64,000 bases of DNA from Hormiphora californensis (lineage: Eukaryota; Ctenophora; Tentaculata; Cydippida; Pleurobrachiidae), in contig CM035351.1 in the NCBI GenBank assembly GCA_020137815.1, positions 344,438 through 408,437 on the forward strand, written 5' to 3'. The number at the start of each line of letters is the position of its first letter. Position 1 is the stretch's first letter. The notes under the pieces were generated by a model that did not search any database, was not told the origin of the DNA, and worked only from the letters and a program-made list of their open reading frames with translations. This document shows positions 19,001-32,815 of this stretch, in pieces. A program made the translations under genes and the position numbers.

Positions 19001-22000
19001 TTCATCACTAAGATCTCTCACGAGAACAGCGAGGCTCAGGAGAAGTTAGCAGTGAGCCTTGCTGACAAGATCAGGGCGAAGACGGGAGCTGTTCTAAAGG
19101 AAGCCAAGGAACAATACGAGAGTGACGAATGTAATGCCTTGAGGGGCAAGGCAGGACACGCTGAAGAGATGGCTAAATCATATGCTGATCACTTTGAGAG
19201 ATACGAGGATAAGATTAAGGAGCTCGCCAGCACAATCGAGCACTATCAGGAGGCAAAGGAGCGACGAACACAACTCGAGGGTGTGGTCAAGGGGGCATCT
19301 GGGGAAACAGAGAATTGGAAGAGTATGGCCGCTACACAGAGGAAGAAACACGCTGAACTGTCCAAGAAATACGGACATACCCACAAAGACCTGAAGGTTG
19401 CGACTGCATGGAAGGATGAGCTTGCCAAGGTTCTTGCTGAAACAGAGAGGAAAGCACTAGAAAATGAGAAGTTTAAAATCCACGCTCAGACTACAATGGA
19501 TGCTGCCCGTAAGTTGCCCTTTCTTTTTATTTCAATACTTATTCATATTCTGTCTGAGACAGCATTATGAGCAGTATGAACTCTTTTACCCTGCTTTATT
19601 GTAATGCAGCAGGCGCCGTACGTTTTCTTCTCACTCTCCCTCTCGCTCTGTAATAATACAGTGCATAATTTCTGTGAGATTTCACGCTTATATGCTAACG
19701 TGCGGCATTTCTCTTTTCCACTTGACTTACTTGACTTAGGGCGGATTCCACGTGTGGTATTTCCGAACTCCATGAATAACACTTCTCCACCCGTCACGAT
19801 CAGACATAACAGTAGCTATCTCGGAGGTCTCCCTGAGTCCCGTGTCCCGCCTGAGTACATCCACAAAGGTCTGCTTTGGTCGCCCTCGCCTGGAATTTCC
19901 ATGGAGAGGCTCCCAGAGTATGACCTTGTTGAGCGTAAGTTCAGGATGACGCACAGCGTGACCGGCTAGTCGGAGTCTCCTTTCCGCTATTTTGGTGCTA
20001 AGGATAGGTAGATTTCCGATACCGTACAGCGTGGCATTGCTCATTTGAAGGAGGTACTGGTTTTTATTTAGTGCCATCCGTAGCATCCTCGTGTAGGTAC
20101 CGTTAAGACTCCTTTCCATGTCTTTGGTGAGCGTCCAGCTTTCGCACCCGTACAAAAGGACTGTTTCAACCGTTGCTACAAAGAGTCTGGCCTTGATCTT
20201 GTCGTTCAGCTTTGAATTCCAAATAGTCCTAAGCCCGTGACACGCATTCCATGCCTTAGCCTTCCTAACCTTAATGTCCCTTTTAGAGTCCCTTACCCAT
20301 GATCCAAGATATTTAAAGTCCTCGCTCAACTTTATCCTAGTGCCATCGATGCTGTGGAGAGGACCGGGGTCTGGTATACCCTCAACCATGAACTCTGTCT
20401 TCGCCCGGTTTATCTCGAGACCCACCTCCTTACAGACACTCTCTACCTCCCGCATGATAACGCCAAGATCTTCCACTGAGTCAGCTAGGAGAGCCACATC
20501 ATCAGCAAAGTCTGTGTCAGTAACCCTCTCCGCTCGTACTCTTCTACTCCGGGCTGGCTTCAGTGTGAATCCTATATCAGGGTGCCTCTCCAGTGCTGTT
20601 CGCATACAATAATCAAGCACGATTATAAATAGGTAGGGCGCTAGAGTATCTCCTTGCAACACCCCGGCAACTATTTCAAATATATCCGTGAGGCCGTCTG
20701 GAGTGAGGACCTGAGCTCTTGTATTACTGTACATCCACTGGATGAGGTCAACGATCTTCCCTGGGATGCCATAAGCCCTGAGTACTTTGATCATGCGCTT
20801 CCGGTTAATGGAGTCGAAGGCTTTAACAAAATCCAAAAAGGCTACTGCCAGTGGTAGTTGTTTGGCAGTAGCTCCTTCGATGAGTCTCCTAATGGTGAGG
20901 ATGTGGCTCACCGTGGACCGCTCCTCCCTAAAACCGTTCTGTGAATCGAGTAAAACAGTCTCGATGTAAGGCCGTATCCGGTGAAGAAGCATACGGTTCA
21001 TGGTTTTGGCAACTATAGAAGTAAGTGAGATGCCCCTATAGTTTCCGCGTTGAGAGAGGTCGCCCTTTTTCGGGACAGGGACAATATTACTCAGAGTCCA
21101 CTGTTCCGGAATTCCCTTTCCGCTCAAGGCATCGTTGCAAAAGGTAAGCACGAGGTCATCAATGTCACATCGCTTCAAGATCTCGGGTGCGATGGCATCA
21201 TTTCCATAGGCCTTATCCTCCTTTATCCGATCCTTCGCCTTCTTGAATTCCTCTTCAGTAAAGGGGCCATCGTAGATATCTGCTCGGGGAAACACTTCCG
21301 GGATGTCTTGATCTACTTCATCCGGTGGTTCTGTCCCGAGGAGCGACTGGAAGTGGCTGAACCATTTGGCTTTCCGATCGTCTGGGGACGCTCCTTCAAT
21401 TTGGATGGGGTGTTTGTCCTTCCTCCGAGTGGCTCTCTCTACACTCTTGATTTTCCTATCGAGATGCTCTTCCTCGACGGCCAGGTACGCTTCCGTGAGT
21501 GCCTCTTTTCCTTCATTTACAGTGGAACGTGTTTCTTCTGAAGGTGAGGTGTGGTACCTAGCACTGGCAGACTCAAGATCCTCTCTTGCCCTCTTCACCC
21601 GGAAGTCCTCAGCCACAATATCCTTAAGCCTTTTCCTCTTCTTTCCTAGTAGTTTCTTGCTAGTTTCTTCAACCGCCTGTATCAGGTCTCCATACTTTTC
21701 AGAGGCATCTGCACAGTCAGCAGAAGAAAGGGCAGCAAATCGATTCCTCACTTCTACCGAGAATCTCTCCTGTAGATCAGGGTCCTTCTTCAGAGCACTA
21801 TAATCCAGATTGGGGCGACCCGGGGCTAGTTTCCTCTTCCTGAGAGTGACCTTAACCCTGGCCACCAGAAGTCGATGGTCCGACCCGATCGAGCTTAGTG
21901 CCCCGGACGTGTCCACATCCTTAATACTGTTTCTCCATTTCCGACGAACGAGAATGTAATCCAGTGTAGCCTTCCGTCCAGTACCGTCCGATAGAAAAGT

Positions 22001-23158
22001 CCAGAGTCTTCCCTTGTTCTTCCGGAACCTAACGTTGGCTATTTCCAATCTGGTCTCCTCAGCTGTCTCCTGGAGCAGCTCTCCATTTCTACTGGTATGT
22101 TGATGTAAATACCACCCGAAGCCAGAGTCCTCCCAGCCAATTCTGGCGTTAAAATCTCCGGCAACGACAAGGAGGTTATGAGCTGGAACAGTATTGATGT
22201 AGTCCCTGAGATCGTGGTGAAATTTTTCAACTTCTTCTACATTCGCACACTCAGTGGGCGAGTAAACCGAGATGACTGTCAGTTTCGGATTACCGGCCAA
22301 GGTAATGGCTAGAATTCTAGGGGACACGGCTCGTATCTCGCAAATGAGCTTCGAGTACTCAATTCTCATCAGAACTCCAACCCCTCCAACCGATGCTCCT
22401 GCGCCATTGCGCCAGGCTGTAGATGTGATAAGAGTTTCTCCTGGCCCAGCCTGAATTTGTCTGACTGTGTCTGCGTGGACAATGCGGTGTTCCTGCAAAG
22501 TTATAATGCCCAAGCCATGGTCAGCAAATTGGTAAACCAGCTCTGTTAACTTTTCCTTAACACGGAGCGTTCGACAGTTAAATGTTCCAATGCGTGTGTT
22601 AAATCGAGTCATAGCTATTCATATTGTTTTTCTTGGTTGCAGAATCCAAGGTGGGTCACCACTTCACCTGGCTGAGTGAATGTCATATAAGATTTAAAAA
22701 AAACGGTGCAATACCGACTCTACACTAGCAGAGATTTCAAACAGCATCTGTTGACCGTAGTGACCCCTTGGTGGCGATCACTAGCATTTTGCCACAATAT
22801 ATTCAATCAAGCCTTGCAGTAAGGTATATGGGAACCTTCTGTAGGGAAGTACATGATTGAGAATGATTTGACACAGTTCTGACCCACTAAGCCTATGGAA
22901 GGCAGAGTGGTGCATATACTGTGGTTCAACACACTCTAGCCCACGATCTTTTCCAGCACCACATAATGGCTCTTTAATCACACTTCTCTATTCACAGGTG
23001 CAGCTACTGCTGAGCCCTCGGAGGGAGACTATGCTTCCGAGCTTGATAAGTCAAAAGTTTTAACTGTCGGTAATGAAAAGAGCCAGATGCAAATCAAAAA
23101 GACTCGCCAGGAGATGAGGAAAAAGGCGAACATGTTCCGGACCCTGCTCCGACACTAA
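16050..23158 (+). CDS. Large coiled-coil protein of unknown function, seven exons, one frame break
   Basis: Exons: 16050-16383, 16476-16776, 16848-17105, 17184-18436, 18607-18772, 18894-19508 and 22998-23158 (stop TAA). All splice phases agree. The product is about 1028 residues. The N-terminal 250 or so residues are acidic (DFPEWLNEDFDFEAQLLDPD) with an aromatic, possibly globular region. The middle is mixed and the last 600 or so residues are Lys/Glu-rich heptad-like coiled coil, ending NMFRTLLRH. I do not recognise the family; a cytoskeletal or ciliary role would be a guess. Exon 2 contains one extra base near 16667-16676: the frame stops after MLEYC, while the next frame continues at once (KTYKLWALDWP) to a proper donor. 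The last intron is 3.5 kb because of a retrotransposon; the others are 70-170 bp. Confidence 0.75.
19718..22612 (-). mobile_element. Non-LTR retrotransposon (RTE-like) with intact ORF, antisense in an intron
   Basis: A single ORF of 958 codons (22612 to stop at 19736) encodes an N-terminal apurinic-type endonuclease. It begins RIGTFNCRTLR and includes VVAGDFNARIG and the SDHRLL motif. A central reverse transcriptase follows, with NYRGISLTS, FLDFVKAFDS, GVLQGDTLAPYLF and the catalytic TDFADDVALLADS. The C-terminal part has RRGRPKQTF. No separate ORF1 is seen, and the 3' end after the stop is very short with a TAAGTCAAG-type direct repeat. Both features fit RTE-like elements. It lies in the intron 19509-22997 of the plus-strand coiled-coil gene, in opposite orientation. 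The uninterrupted frame suggests a young and possibly active copy. Target-site duplications were not found by eye. Confidence 0.9.
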
Positions 23159-24045
23159 ACAACTTGGATGACCCAATTAGTTTGGAGTTTAATATCACAT
23201 TTGTTGAGGAAAGAATGAACCCAAAATGAACTCTGTAATTAGTTCCACCTCAATGGTATCAGTGTTGCATGCTGGTTCATGACGTGCTGATCCAGTGAAA
23301 AAGAACTCCATTGTGGACTATACCGGCAGAGTGTTTAATGCGCTACTGCGGTTTTGCGGTTTTGCTGTATTGTTAAATTGTTCATATCATATCTATCTTT
23401 TGTGTAAGTAGATCCGAGTATTAATTTCTTCTTCTTCTTCTTCTTGTAAAGAGGTCAAGGACATTAATGCCCCTTGGTAATGCATTTTATTCCTATTGCA
23501 TCTCTCCCCCGCATCTGCGATACTTTCCCCCTTTTTGTGTACTGGCAGTGGGACAAATGGAAGTTCTCTGCACACGGTAGTTCTCCCTACTTGAATAAAT
23601 GAAGCTTCATTGAAATTTGAACGTTGTGTTTTGTTCCCTAAAATGGCCAAAATTTCCACCAAATTGAGTCCTGGGTTGTGTTTGGAGGTCACTTCGGGTA
23701 ACGCGCGAGAACACTTGATCAGACTTCCGTGCGCGGGAATACACCGTGGGAATTTCGTGTACTTCAACGCAGTACATTACACACTCACACCGTGCTATGT
23801 ATTGCTCTGATGGCCATCTAAACGGGAGGGAGACGACTGACAAGGAGCAGCAGCTGCCCCATTAGAGCATCCATCACACCTGGCACACACATCCACACAT
23901 TTTACCCATTTGCCAGTAACATTTGGATAGTACAAATCAGTCTTCCTGCCCCACACTGAGATGAGTTAAATCACAGCTCAATTATTTTGGTACAATAACC
24001 TGCATAAAGATCGATCAAACATTCTAAAAATCAGTCTATAGTCCC
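23159..24045. other. Intergenic region between convergent genes
   Basis: 3' flanks of the coiled-coil gene (plus) and the small minus-strand gene. Contains a short CTT repeat at 23425-23448. An open frame of 124 codons on the minus strand (23767-23393) has no splice or family support and was not called. Confidence 0.5.
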
Positions 24046-24630
24046 TCATTTCTTTCCCTCTGCAGCAACATGTCCCTCTGAGCTGACAAAGTTTCCCGAG
24101 CTACTCTCTGTGCTGCTTCCTAGATCAATACTACTCCCTGAATCTGACTCTGTTGTCGAGCCTATGATAACTCCCTCACTCTCCGACCCCGAAGGAGGGG
24201 CCGGTTTAATCGCCTGCTCCCTCTTTGCTGCCCCCTTTCGTTTGGGCACCATTTTCTTCATCTTGATAGCCTTGGGACCGCTTCCCTTCATCTTGTAGCC
24301 CACTACAGGGTGGTGGCTAGGTTTCATGGGCAGGCTCCCTACCTTGCTCTTGTCAACAAAAGGGGCAAAGGAGTCTGGGACCTTAGCTCCGTTCGCCGTG
24401 AGTCCCTGGATAATTAGGGCTGTGACGGCGTCACAGGGAGCTTTATTCCGCCTGCTGGCACCAAAATCATCTAAAATTAGAGACATGATATTAGGATTTA
24501 GGATTAGGACATCTGAAGAAAGGTCATACTCTCTTGTAAAGCAAGTGAAAGGATGACGCTGCGGACACTTACGTGCGTTCGCCGCCTGGATAATAATGAC
24601 TTGACGAGTAACAGCGGCATCGCCGGGCAA
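24046..24630 (-). CDS. Small unrecognised gene, two exons seen, start unresolved
   Basis: Exon 24470-24046 is open to a TGA stop and encodes about 141 residues. A short region (DDFGASRRNKAPCDAVTALI) comes first, then a Lys-rich basic patch (KAIKMKKMVPKRKGAAKRE), then a Ser/Glu/Thr-rich acidic tail. The acceptor is CTAATTTTAG. A preceding block (about 24630-24573, donor GTAAGT) joins in phase and reads AAVTRQVIIIQAANA. Its frame has a TGA just upstream and no ATG, so the true 5' end is missing or the first exon differs. The basic-then-acidic composition suggests a nucleic-acid or chromatin-associated protein, but no family is recognised. Confidence 0.5.
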   Translation of the reverse strand: MPGDAAVTRQVIIIQAANARKCPQRHPFTCFTREYDLSSDVLILNPNIMSLILDDFGASRRNKAPCDAVTALIIQGLTANGAKVPDSFAPFVDKSKVGSLPMKPSHHPVVGYKMKGSGPKAIKMKKMVPKRKGAAKREQAIKPAPPSGSESEGVIIGSTTESDSGSSIDLGSSTESSSGNFVSSEGHVAAEGKK

Positions 24631-24639
24631 AATTCATCT

Positions 24640-25287
24640 CAACAGCATATCAAGACAAACCCATTAATCTTAGAAATGTAAGGAATCTAAGATAGGGTCT
24701 TATAACGTCTTAAAAGTGCCATTTGTTGTGCAAGCTCAGTGCTACACTAGTGCGTGTGACTGCAAAAATAATTCCATTTCCAGGAACTCAGACACGTACA
24801 ATCATGTGGCGAAACTTCTCCCACCAACGACCACTAAACGCATTCCGCTAGTTAAATCGCAGGAAGCTTTGTTTTTTATAGGTCTAACCCATTTTGCAAT
24901 CATCAATAGAGCGTACTGGCAAAAGATTTCCTTCCAGATACTCGGACATGCGTCAATAGCTGTATATTTCTCACACGTGACACGTTAAGCTGCATCCTCG
25001 TATTGCCATTTTAAACCAGCTTCCTCTCTAACCTCAAATCAAAACAAACAGGAACAGATACACAAGAAAATAAACCAAAAGACCATCACAAAACGAAAAA
25101 AAGAAAGAAAAGCAGAAAAAGGAGAGAGAAAGAAGAGACGAAGAGAAGATGCACGAGAGACGAGAGAGGACGAGTAGCAAGAGAAGAGAAAGGCAAATAG
25201 CGCGACGCGGAGAGAAACCTGAAGAGTAATATAGCCGCAGATAGAGTTCAGCACTCATATCCATCTCCTTATCTTCGCTCATCTCTA

Positions 25288-25354
<67 letters not shown>

Positions 25355-25819
25355 GCTCTATTTCTCCCCCATTGTTGTGGGAAGATCCTTGCATAATAGT
25401 CTTAACAGTTAACATAAGATCCTTGTGGTATTTAACAACCCCTGCTTTGTTCTACATTTTTTGTCTTGATTTATGACGTTCTGGATCAAATCCTTTTCCG
25501 GGCAGTGATCTAGAGTGAACAATCTATCACACGATTCATCAAGATCAGTTATAAAATGGCGAAGAGATCGTATCGAGATATATTATAGCATGCTACTCAT
25601 CTACGTACTTATAATGCATCTGTTCTGTAGTATATCTAGTTAGAGAGAATCATGATAGGCCATGCAACTAGGAATTTTATATCGGTACTTGCTACTGTGT
25701 GTCATCGAATTTTATGCATCGTGATTTTATAACGAATTGTTATAGTTAAATTTGTCTGTGAATTTGTTCGATTACTGGTACGAGTGTGTAGGAGGAGGCC
25801 CGATAACGATCAAACAGGC
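24640..25819. other. Divergent intergenic region with TC microsatellite
   Basis: Separates the minus-strand gene ending at 24046 from the plus-strand gene starting at 25820. It holds a pure TC tract at about 25289-25346 and otherwise unique AT-rich sequence. Nothing else is recognised. Confidence 0.5.
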
Positions 25820-26736
25820 ATGTTGAATCAGGTGAGACAAGAGTTTTCGAACTCAACCATACAAACCTAATTAGTTTGACTCGGCCTAAACTTAGAAGTC
25901 GTATTATTTACAACTCTTTTCAAATCCAGGACTTTCTGAACATGAGAGCTATCAAAGCCCGGAGTGTAAGGTTGGAGGATTGTGCAAAGAAACAGAACGA
26001 GTATCAGGAACGAAAACTCTCCAAATACATCCTTGGGATTGAGCGGGTAATGTCATTTTGGCAGCATGTTATCATACATCCTTCTTGTCAACAATTTCCA
26101 TTCCTGTAATAGACACGAATTCAGAATACTAAATCACGCTTTGAACCAATTTCAGGAGTTTAGTGGAAACATGATGAACTTTCGGTGTCAGGAGCGGACT
26201 TTAAAGAACCGAAAGGACCGTCTTCAGAAATCGATTAAGAAGTTAAAACATCACGCGGTGTATGATCCTCGGACCAAGACATTCCACCTCCCATCAATCA
26301 GGCCCCACGCTCAGGTAGAATCAGTAGACTGTGCAAAATGTTAAAATTAGTTTCCTAGGCAACTCAAGGTTCTAGAGCAAGATATTTAGACCTATTTCTC
26401 TTCTTTATAGGTGTTGTATGGAGAGGTAGTGCAAGATATAGAACCAGTACGGCCAAAAGAAGGAGCCAAGTGGAAATCAGATACAGTTTTCTTGACACTG
26501 CCAGGCTCTATCAACGGGTAAGAATCTCTGAGGAAGTACTATTTCTTAAAAAAATCCCAATAGCGTCACTGAATATTTTAGAACGCTGCTCTCCTGTCAG
26601 GGATCCTGAGGAAGAGATAGACACAGAAAAGCTCGAGAAACTGAGTAAGTCAGCCGATAAATTCAATGAAACATATTTTGAACCCTTTGAACCCCCATAC
26701 CATGTTCATGCCAATATTTTCAGCCCTGAAAGATGA
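25820..26736 (+). CDS. Small helical protein of unknown function, five exons
   Basis: Exons 25820-25831 (ATG plus three codons, donor CAG|GTGAGA), 25930-26046, 26156-26314, 26411-26517 and 26601-26736 join in phase to give 176 residues. The first 90 or so residues are Lys/Arg/Glu-rich and likely helical (RTLKNRKDRLQKSIKKLKHH). The rest is mixed and ends YHVHANIFSPER. Introns are 82-109 bp. No family is recognised. The twelve-base first exon is the weakest part of the model; it is supported by phase and by a clean donor. Confidence 0.62.
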
Positions 26737-27691
26737 GCCCTTGAAACTTCCCCCAATCGTGGAACCAGAGCGCTAGGAGAACATAGGATTGCTACAATTT
26801 GTATTGCTGGAAAAACTACCTAGATGAAACCGTCATATTGACATGGACCCGGGAAGTTATAGAAGATCGGGGTGTTAGGCTTCTTGCTGTCGGGCCCTAA
26901 AGAGGGGCTTCATGAACCATGAAATTACTGGCGAGGATGGCAGCTACAGTCGAGTTGGTATAGTCAGACGGAGCTGTCAGTTGTCAGTGCTGTTTACTTC
27001 CCTCAGTCAGGGGGATGTGTAGTAAACATGGACAGTTTATTAAAATGTGATAGACAGGTGGGTAGGTCACGGACATGAATTATTATATAGTTTGTGTTGG
27101 TACAGACTGAGCAGCACCAACAAGGATGGGAGACATGTCTCTGTCATCATCCAATCAAACAAATCTTTTAAATATATCCGCAATGTAAATACAATTTAGG
27201 TTTTCTTAATAATTTAATTTACTTCCTGATGAAGTTTTATAAAAGCTGTTTATTCATGCGACAATTTGCTACTCACTAAGCTGCTGGTGGAAAGTGCAGA
27301 TGTTCTGGAAGTGGGGCGAATCTTTGTCCCCTCCACTTCCAGTTACTTGTGACTCGTGTCAATTATACCTCAGTTCGTGAACCTGTTGGGGAGGGGTAGT
27401 AATACAAACATGACAAACAAACAGAACAATAAACCTGCTGGAAGAACCTAGAAGTTTAGAAATAGAGAGGGGTGGAGATCAGGGGCCTAGGGGTCCAGGT
27501 TCTTCCAGCATCACACCAAATGTTGGTAAATCAACTGACACAGAATTTTACCAATTGAAAAATAATTTGGGTATTTACAATACGAATACACTTTATACAA
27601 TCTGATAGTCTCTGGTTTTATTTACAAATGTGTACAGTTTTAGTTTACTCGCTCTGCGATCTGAATAGTGTCTTGGTTTAGTTTAGCACCT
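26737..27691. other. Intergenic region between convergent genes
   Basis: 3' flanks of the small plus-strand gene and of RNF32. An inverted repeat (tgctggaagaacct at about 27437-27450, mirrored at about 27500-27513) could form a hairpin. No gene is seen. Confidence 0.5.
27617..27622 (-). promoter_or_regulatory. Polyadenylation signal AATAAA for RNF32
   Basis: AATAAA on the minus strand lies about 70 bases beyond the RNF32 stop codon (27692), a plausible distance for a short 3'UTR. Confidence 0.5.
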
Positions 27692-29897
<2,206 letters not shown>

Positions 29898-30193
29898 GGC
29901 GCCGTCTCTCTGGTCCCGGTAAACAGCCAAGTAGCCCAGTTGCTTATCAAGCAAACCAGTCCGAACCATCACCAATCAATTGGCTCATCCTTCTAAAGTT
30001 GGGGTTGATTGGATACAGAATTGGATAAAAATTGTACAAAACAGGAGGCATTCTCTAAAATATTCACTGAAAAACAATCAAAATCGAAATACACACTCAA
30101 TTACATACTAAAGTACAAACATTCACAATTCCATAAACCCCTGTACAAACATACACACTACTGATTCTGATTTCTGATAACATTGTTCCTTTG

Positions 30194-32605
30194 TCAGTAG
30201 CAATACCCGCACCCCACCCCCTCCTCCGGCTGACTGCCCTCCACTGGGGAGTGAGGCTGGAAGGAATGGAGGGCAAAACTTGGCATTGAATCTGGAGAGG
30301 GATCAACATCATCCACATCATATCTCTGGTCCAACATCAATTCACACAGCCGGTCAAAAGCAGCTGCGATGTTGCGGTCCTCTTTAGCGCTCACCAGCGC
30401 ATATTCCAAACAGTACAGATCGGATAGTCGAGAGAGGGAGGGCTGGAGAAAGCCGGTAGTGGACGCCAGATCTAATTTGTTCCCAACCACCAAACCACAC
30501 ATGTTCTCCGGGGATTTATCATACACCTAGTAATAGGAAGGAAAGTTTCGCAACATTTTACCAGTCAAAGACTGGATATTGCTTCCTGGAAGAAGAGTTT
30601 TGTTACCTAGGTAACTATTTTTGTGGCTACATAACCCTTGTAGTTTTACTCGTAGCGCCAGACAAGCACAGGAGTAACCACATATCCAATGGATTTAGAC
30701 GCATACACTAGCACAAGAGTTAAACGGAAAAATTGTTTTTTTTGCCCTGCAGAAGACGGGTTAGGCCTTTGGGGGTGGTTACTGGTTACTATGAAATATT
30801 AAAGTTCTGTAGAAGTACCCGTACACGAGCACAAGACGAAAATAAACATTTCTAATCTAGACGAGACAGATTCTATGGAATCAGATGACAAGAAGGAATC
30901 AGGAAATACTGGTCCCTGATTGGCTAATAACCAGTCACGTGACCTAAATAGCGAGTTCTGATTGGTTGTTTACTTGTTTCTAATCTAGACGAGACAGATT
31001 CTATGGAATCAGATGACAAGAAGGAATCAGGAAATACTGGTCCCTGATTGGCTGATAACCAGTCACGTGACCTAAATAACGAGTTCTGATTGGTTGTTTA
31101 CTTGGTCCGGTCGGTTCCTGAGACGAGACAGATTCTATGGAACCAGATGACAAGAAGGAATCACCTCTAAACAGTTATCACAGATATCTGACAAGTACCT
31201 GGGGTATCCAGGTGTGCTCTATGCTATCCAGAGTCTCCTTTCTCTCCATATCAAACACATAGAGAACACCGTGTGCGTTGCGATAAAACATGTTGGAGAG
31301 AGCATGGTATCTCTCCTCACCCGCTGTGTCCCACAACTGCAACTTTATAGATCGTCCTGGGAGGGGAGAGGGAGGATGGTGATGTATCCGTGTGGGATGT
31401 ATCCGTGTGTCGGTTAAATTTGCAATTCGAGAAAATTTCACGGTTAAATTTGCGATTCGGGAAAATTTTCTCGGTCAAATTTACGATCCGAGAAAAATTT
31501 CTCGGTTAAATTTGCGATTTGAGAAAATGTTCTCGGTTAAATTTGCGATTCGAGAAAATTTTCTCGGTTAAATTTACGATTCGAGAAATTTTTTTCGGTT
31601 AAGTTTGCGATTCGGGAAAATTTTCTCGGTTAAATTTACGATCCGAAAACAATTTCTCGGTTAAATTTGCGATTCGTCAAAATACTTTCGGTTAAATTTG
31701 CGACTCTGCAATTTTTCTCGGTTAAATTTGCGATTCGGGAAAACTTCTTCGGTTAAATTTGTGATTCGGGAAAATTTCTTCGGTTAAATTTGTGGATAAT
31801 GTTTTAATTATGCACTGAACTGCTGTAGACATCACCCACTCACTTCACCCACACACAACACCCACACACATGACCAAGCCTGTACGACAGGTTATTGATC
31901 ACCGGCTGTATTACAGCACGAGAGAGCCGTCACTAGTATCGTGCAGTGATCCGAAGATCATGATAACAATTAATATGACGTGATCAACTGCTATAGCCCA
32001 ACTGTTCATTCTGAGAATTCTGATACAAAGATATTATTTGCCGTACTGATATATGAGGTAACTCCAACCCCCCAGTTTCATCTCCTTGTTTAACATGGGA
32101 GTTACCAAGGGAATCCACTGGGTTCGATTAATCTAGGCACATACCCACAGTACTATTCGAATTGGCGTATCTTTATATCAGGAATCTCGGATAGCAACAA
32201 TCCTTGTGTTTTTAAATTTGTGATTCGGGAAAACTTCTTCGGTCAAATTTGTGATTCGGGAAAACTTCTTCGGTTAAATTTGCGATTCGGGAAAACTTCT
32301 TCGGTTAAATTTGTGATTCGGGAAAATTTCTTCGGTTAAATTTGCGATTCGGGAAAATTTTCTCTGTTAAATTCGCAATTCGAGAAAAGTCCACCCCGCT
32401 ATCAACCAAAAACACAATGACATCTGTGCTTACCCCGAATGGTGCGTGAAATGGTGGCAAGTTCAACGCATATTGTAGAGGGACGATTCTGGAAGGTCCC
32501 GTCCACTAATCTCCGAACCAAACAGCTCTTCCCTACACTCTTATCTCCAATCAGAAGGACTTTAAATATGTAATCTGTCAAGTCATAGTCATCAGGGTGA
32601 GACAT
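30194..32605 (-). CDS. Rab-family small GTPase
   Basis: Exons 32605-32434, 31356-31199 and 30526-30194 join in phase to 220 residues. All five G motifs are present: GDKSVGKS (P-loop), a Thr in switch I (NRPSTICVE), WDTAGEE (switch II), NKLD and the SAK motif (VSAKED). The Trp-containing LQLWDTAGEERY and the length are typical of Rabs that direct vesicle traffic. The subfamily was not assigned. The C-terminus ends GCGYCY, so two cysteines are near the end but in a CxxCx arrangement rather than the usual CC, CxC or CaaX. Intron 1 (about 1.1 kb) holds a 30-bp minisatellite and intron 2 a repeat with E-box palindromes. Confidence 0.88.
30602..30615. promoter_or_regulatory. Perfect palindromic X-box-like site
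   Basis: GTTACCTAGGTAAC fits the RFX half-site pattern GTNRCC-RGYAAC with a 2-bp spacer. It lies in Rab intron 2, about 700 bp upstream of the RNF32 start on the same strand. Function is inferred from the motif only. Confidence 0.35.
30851..31162. repeat. 128-bp tandem repeat carrying GTCACGTGAC and ATTGG boxes
   Basis: Two full units (from 30851 and 30979) and a partial third (to 31162). Each full unit contains CTGATTGGCT, GTCACGTGAC (30934-30943, 31062-31071) and CTGATTGGTTG. A third full match to the core lies in RECQL4 at 55359-55436. The palindrome matches the E-box/CLEAR consensus; ATTGG is the inverse CCAAT box. Confidence 0.8.
31426..32393. repeat. Two blocks of a 30-bp minisatellite in Rab intron 1
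   Basis: Units of the form cggttaaatttgcgattcgg plus gaaaattttct fill 31426-31797 and 32217-32393, in the same orientation. They flank 420 bp of unique sequence, as if an array had been split by an insertion or rearrangement. Confidence 0.85.
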
Positions 32606-32730
32606 AAACTAGATATCAGAAGGGTCGGGATGAGTATTATATGTGGCACAATTTAATAAGTTCGGGGACTTTAAAATGTTGTAAAATAGATTCAATATAT
32701 CTGTCACAAATTAATAAGTTATACATTGAT

Positions 32731-32815
32731 GTTAGAATTCTAACCACATTGATCTGCTAATTGTTAGAATTCTAACCACATTGATCTGCTATTGTTAGAA
32801 TTCTAACCACTCCTT
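32731..32815. repeat. Triplicated segment at the POLR3F stop codon
   Basis: gttagaattctaaccac occurs three times, at about 32732, 32764 and 32794. The last copy contains the final Leu-Glu-Phe codons and the TAA of POLR3F; the other two lie in its 3' flank. Confidence 0.75.

Noticed and set aside
20274-21803. Plus-strand frames of 112-163 codons opposite the retrotransposon
   Set aside because: Shadows of the 958-codon reverse-transcriptase frame on the minus strand.
23393-23767. 124-codon minus-strand frame
   Set aside because: No splice partners, low-complexity Glu run and no recognisable domain; lies in 3' flanks of convergent genes.
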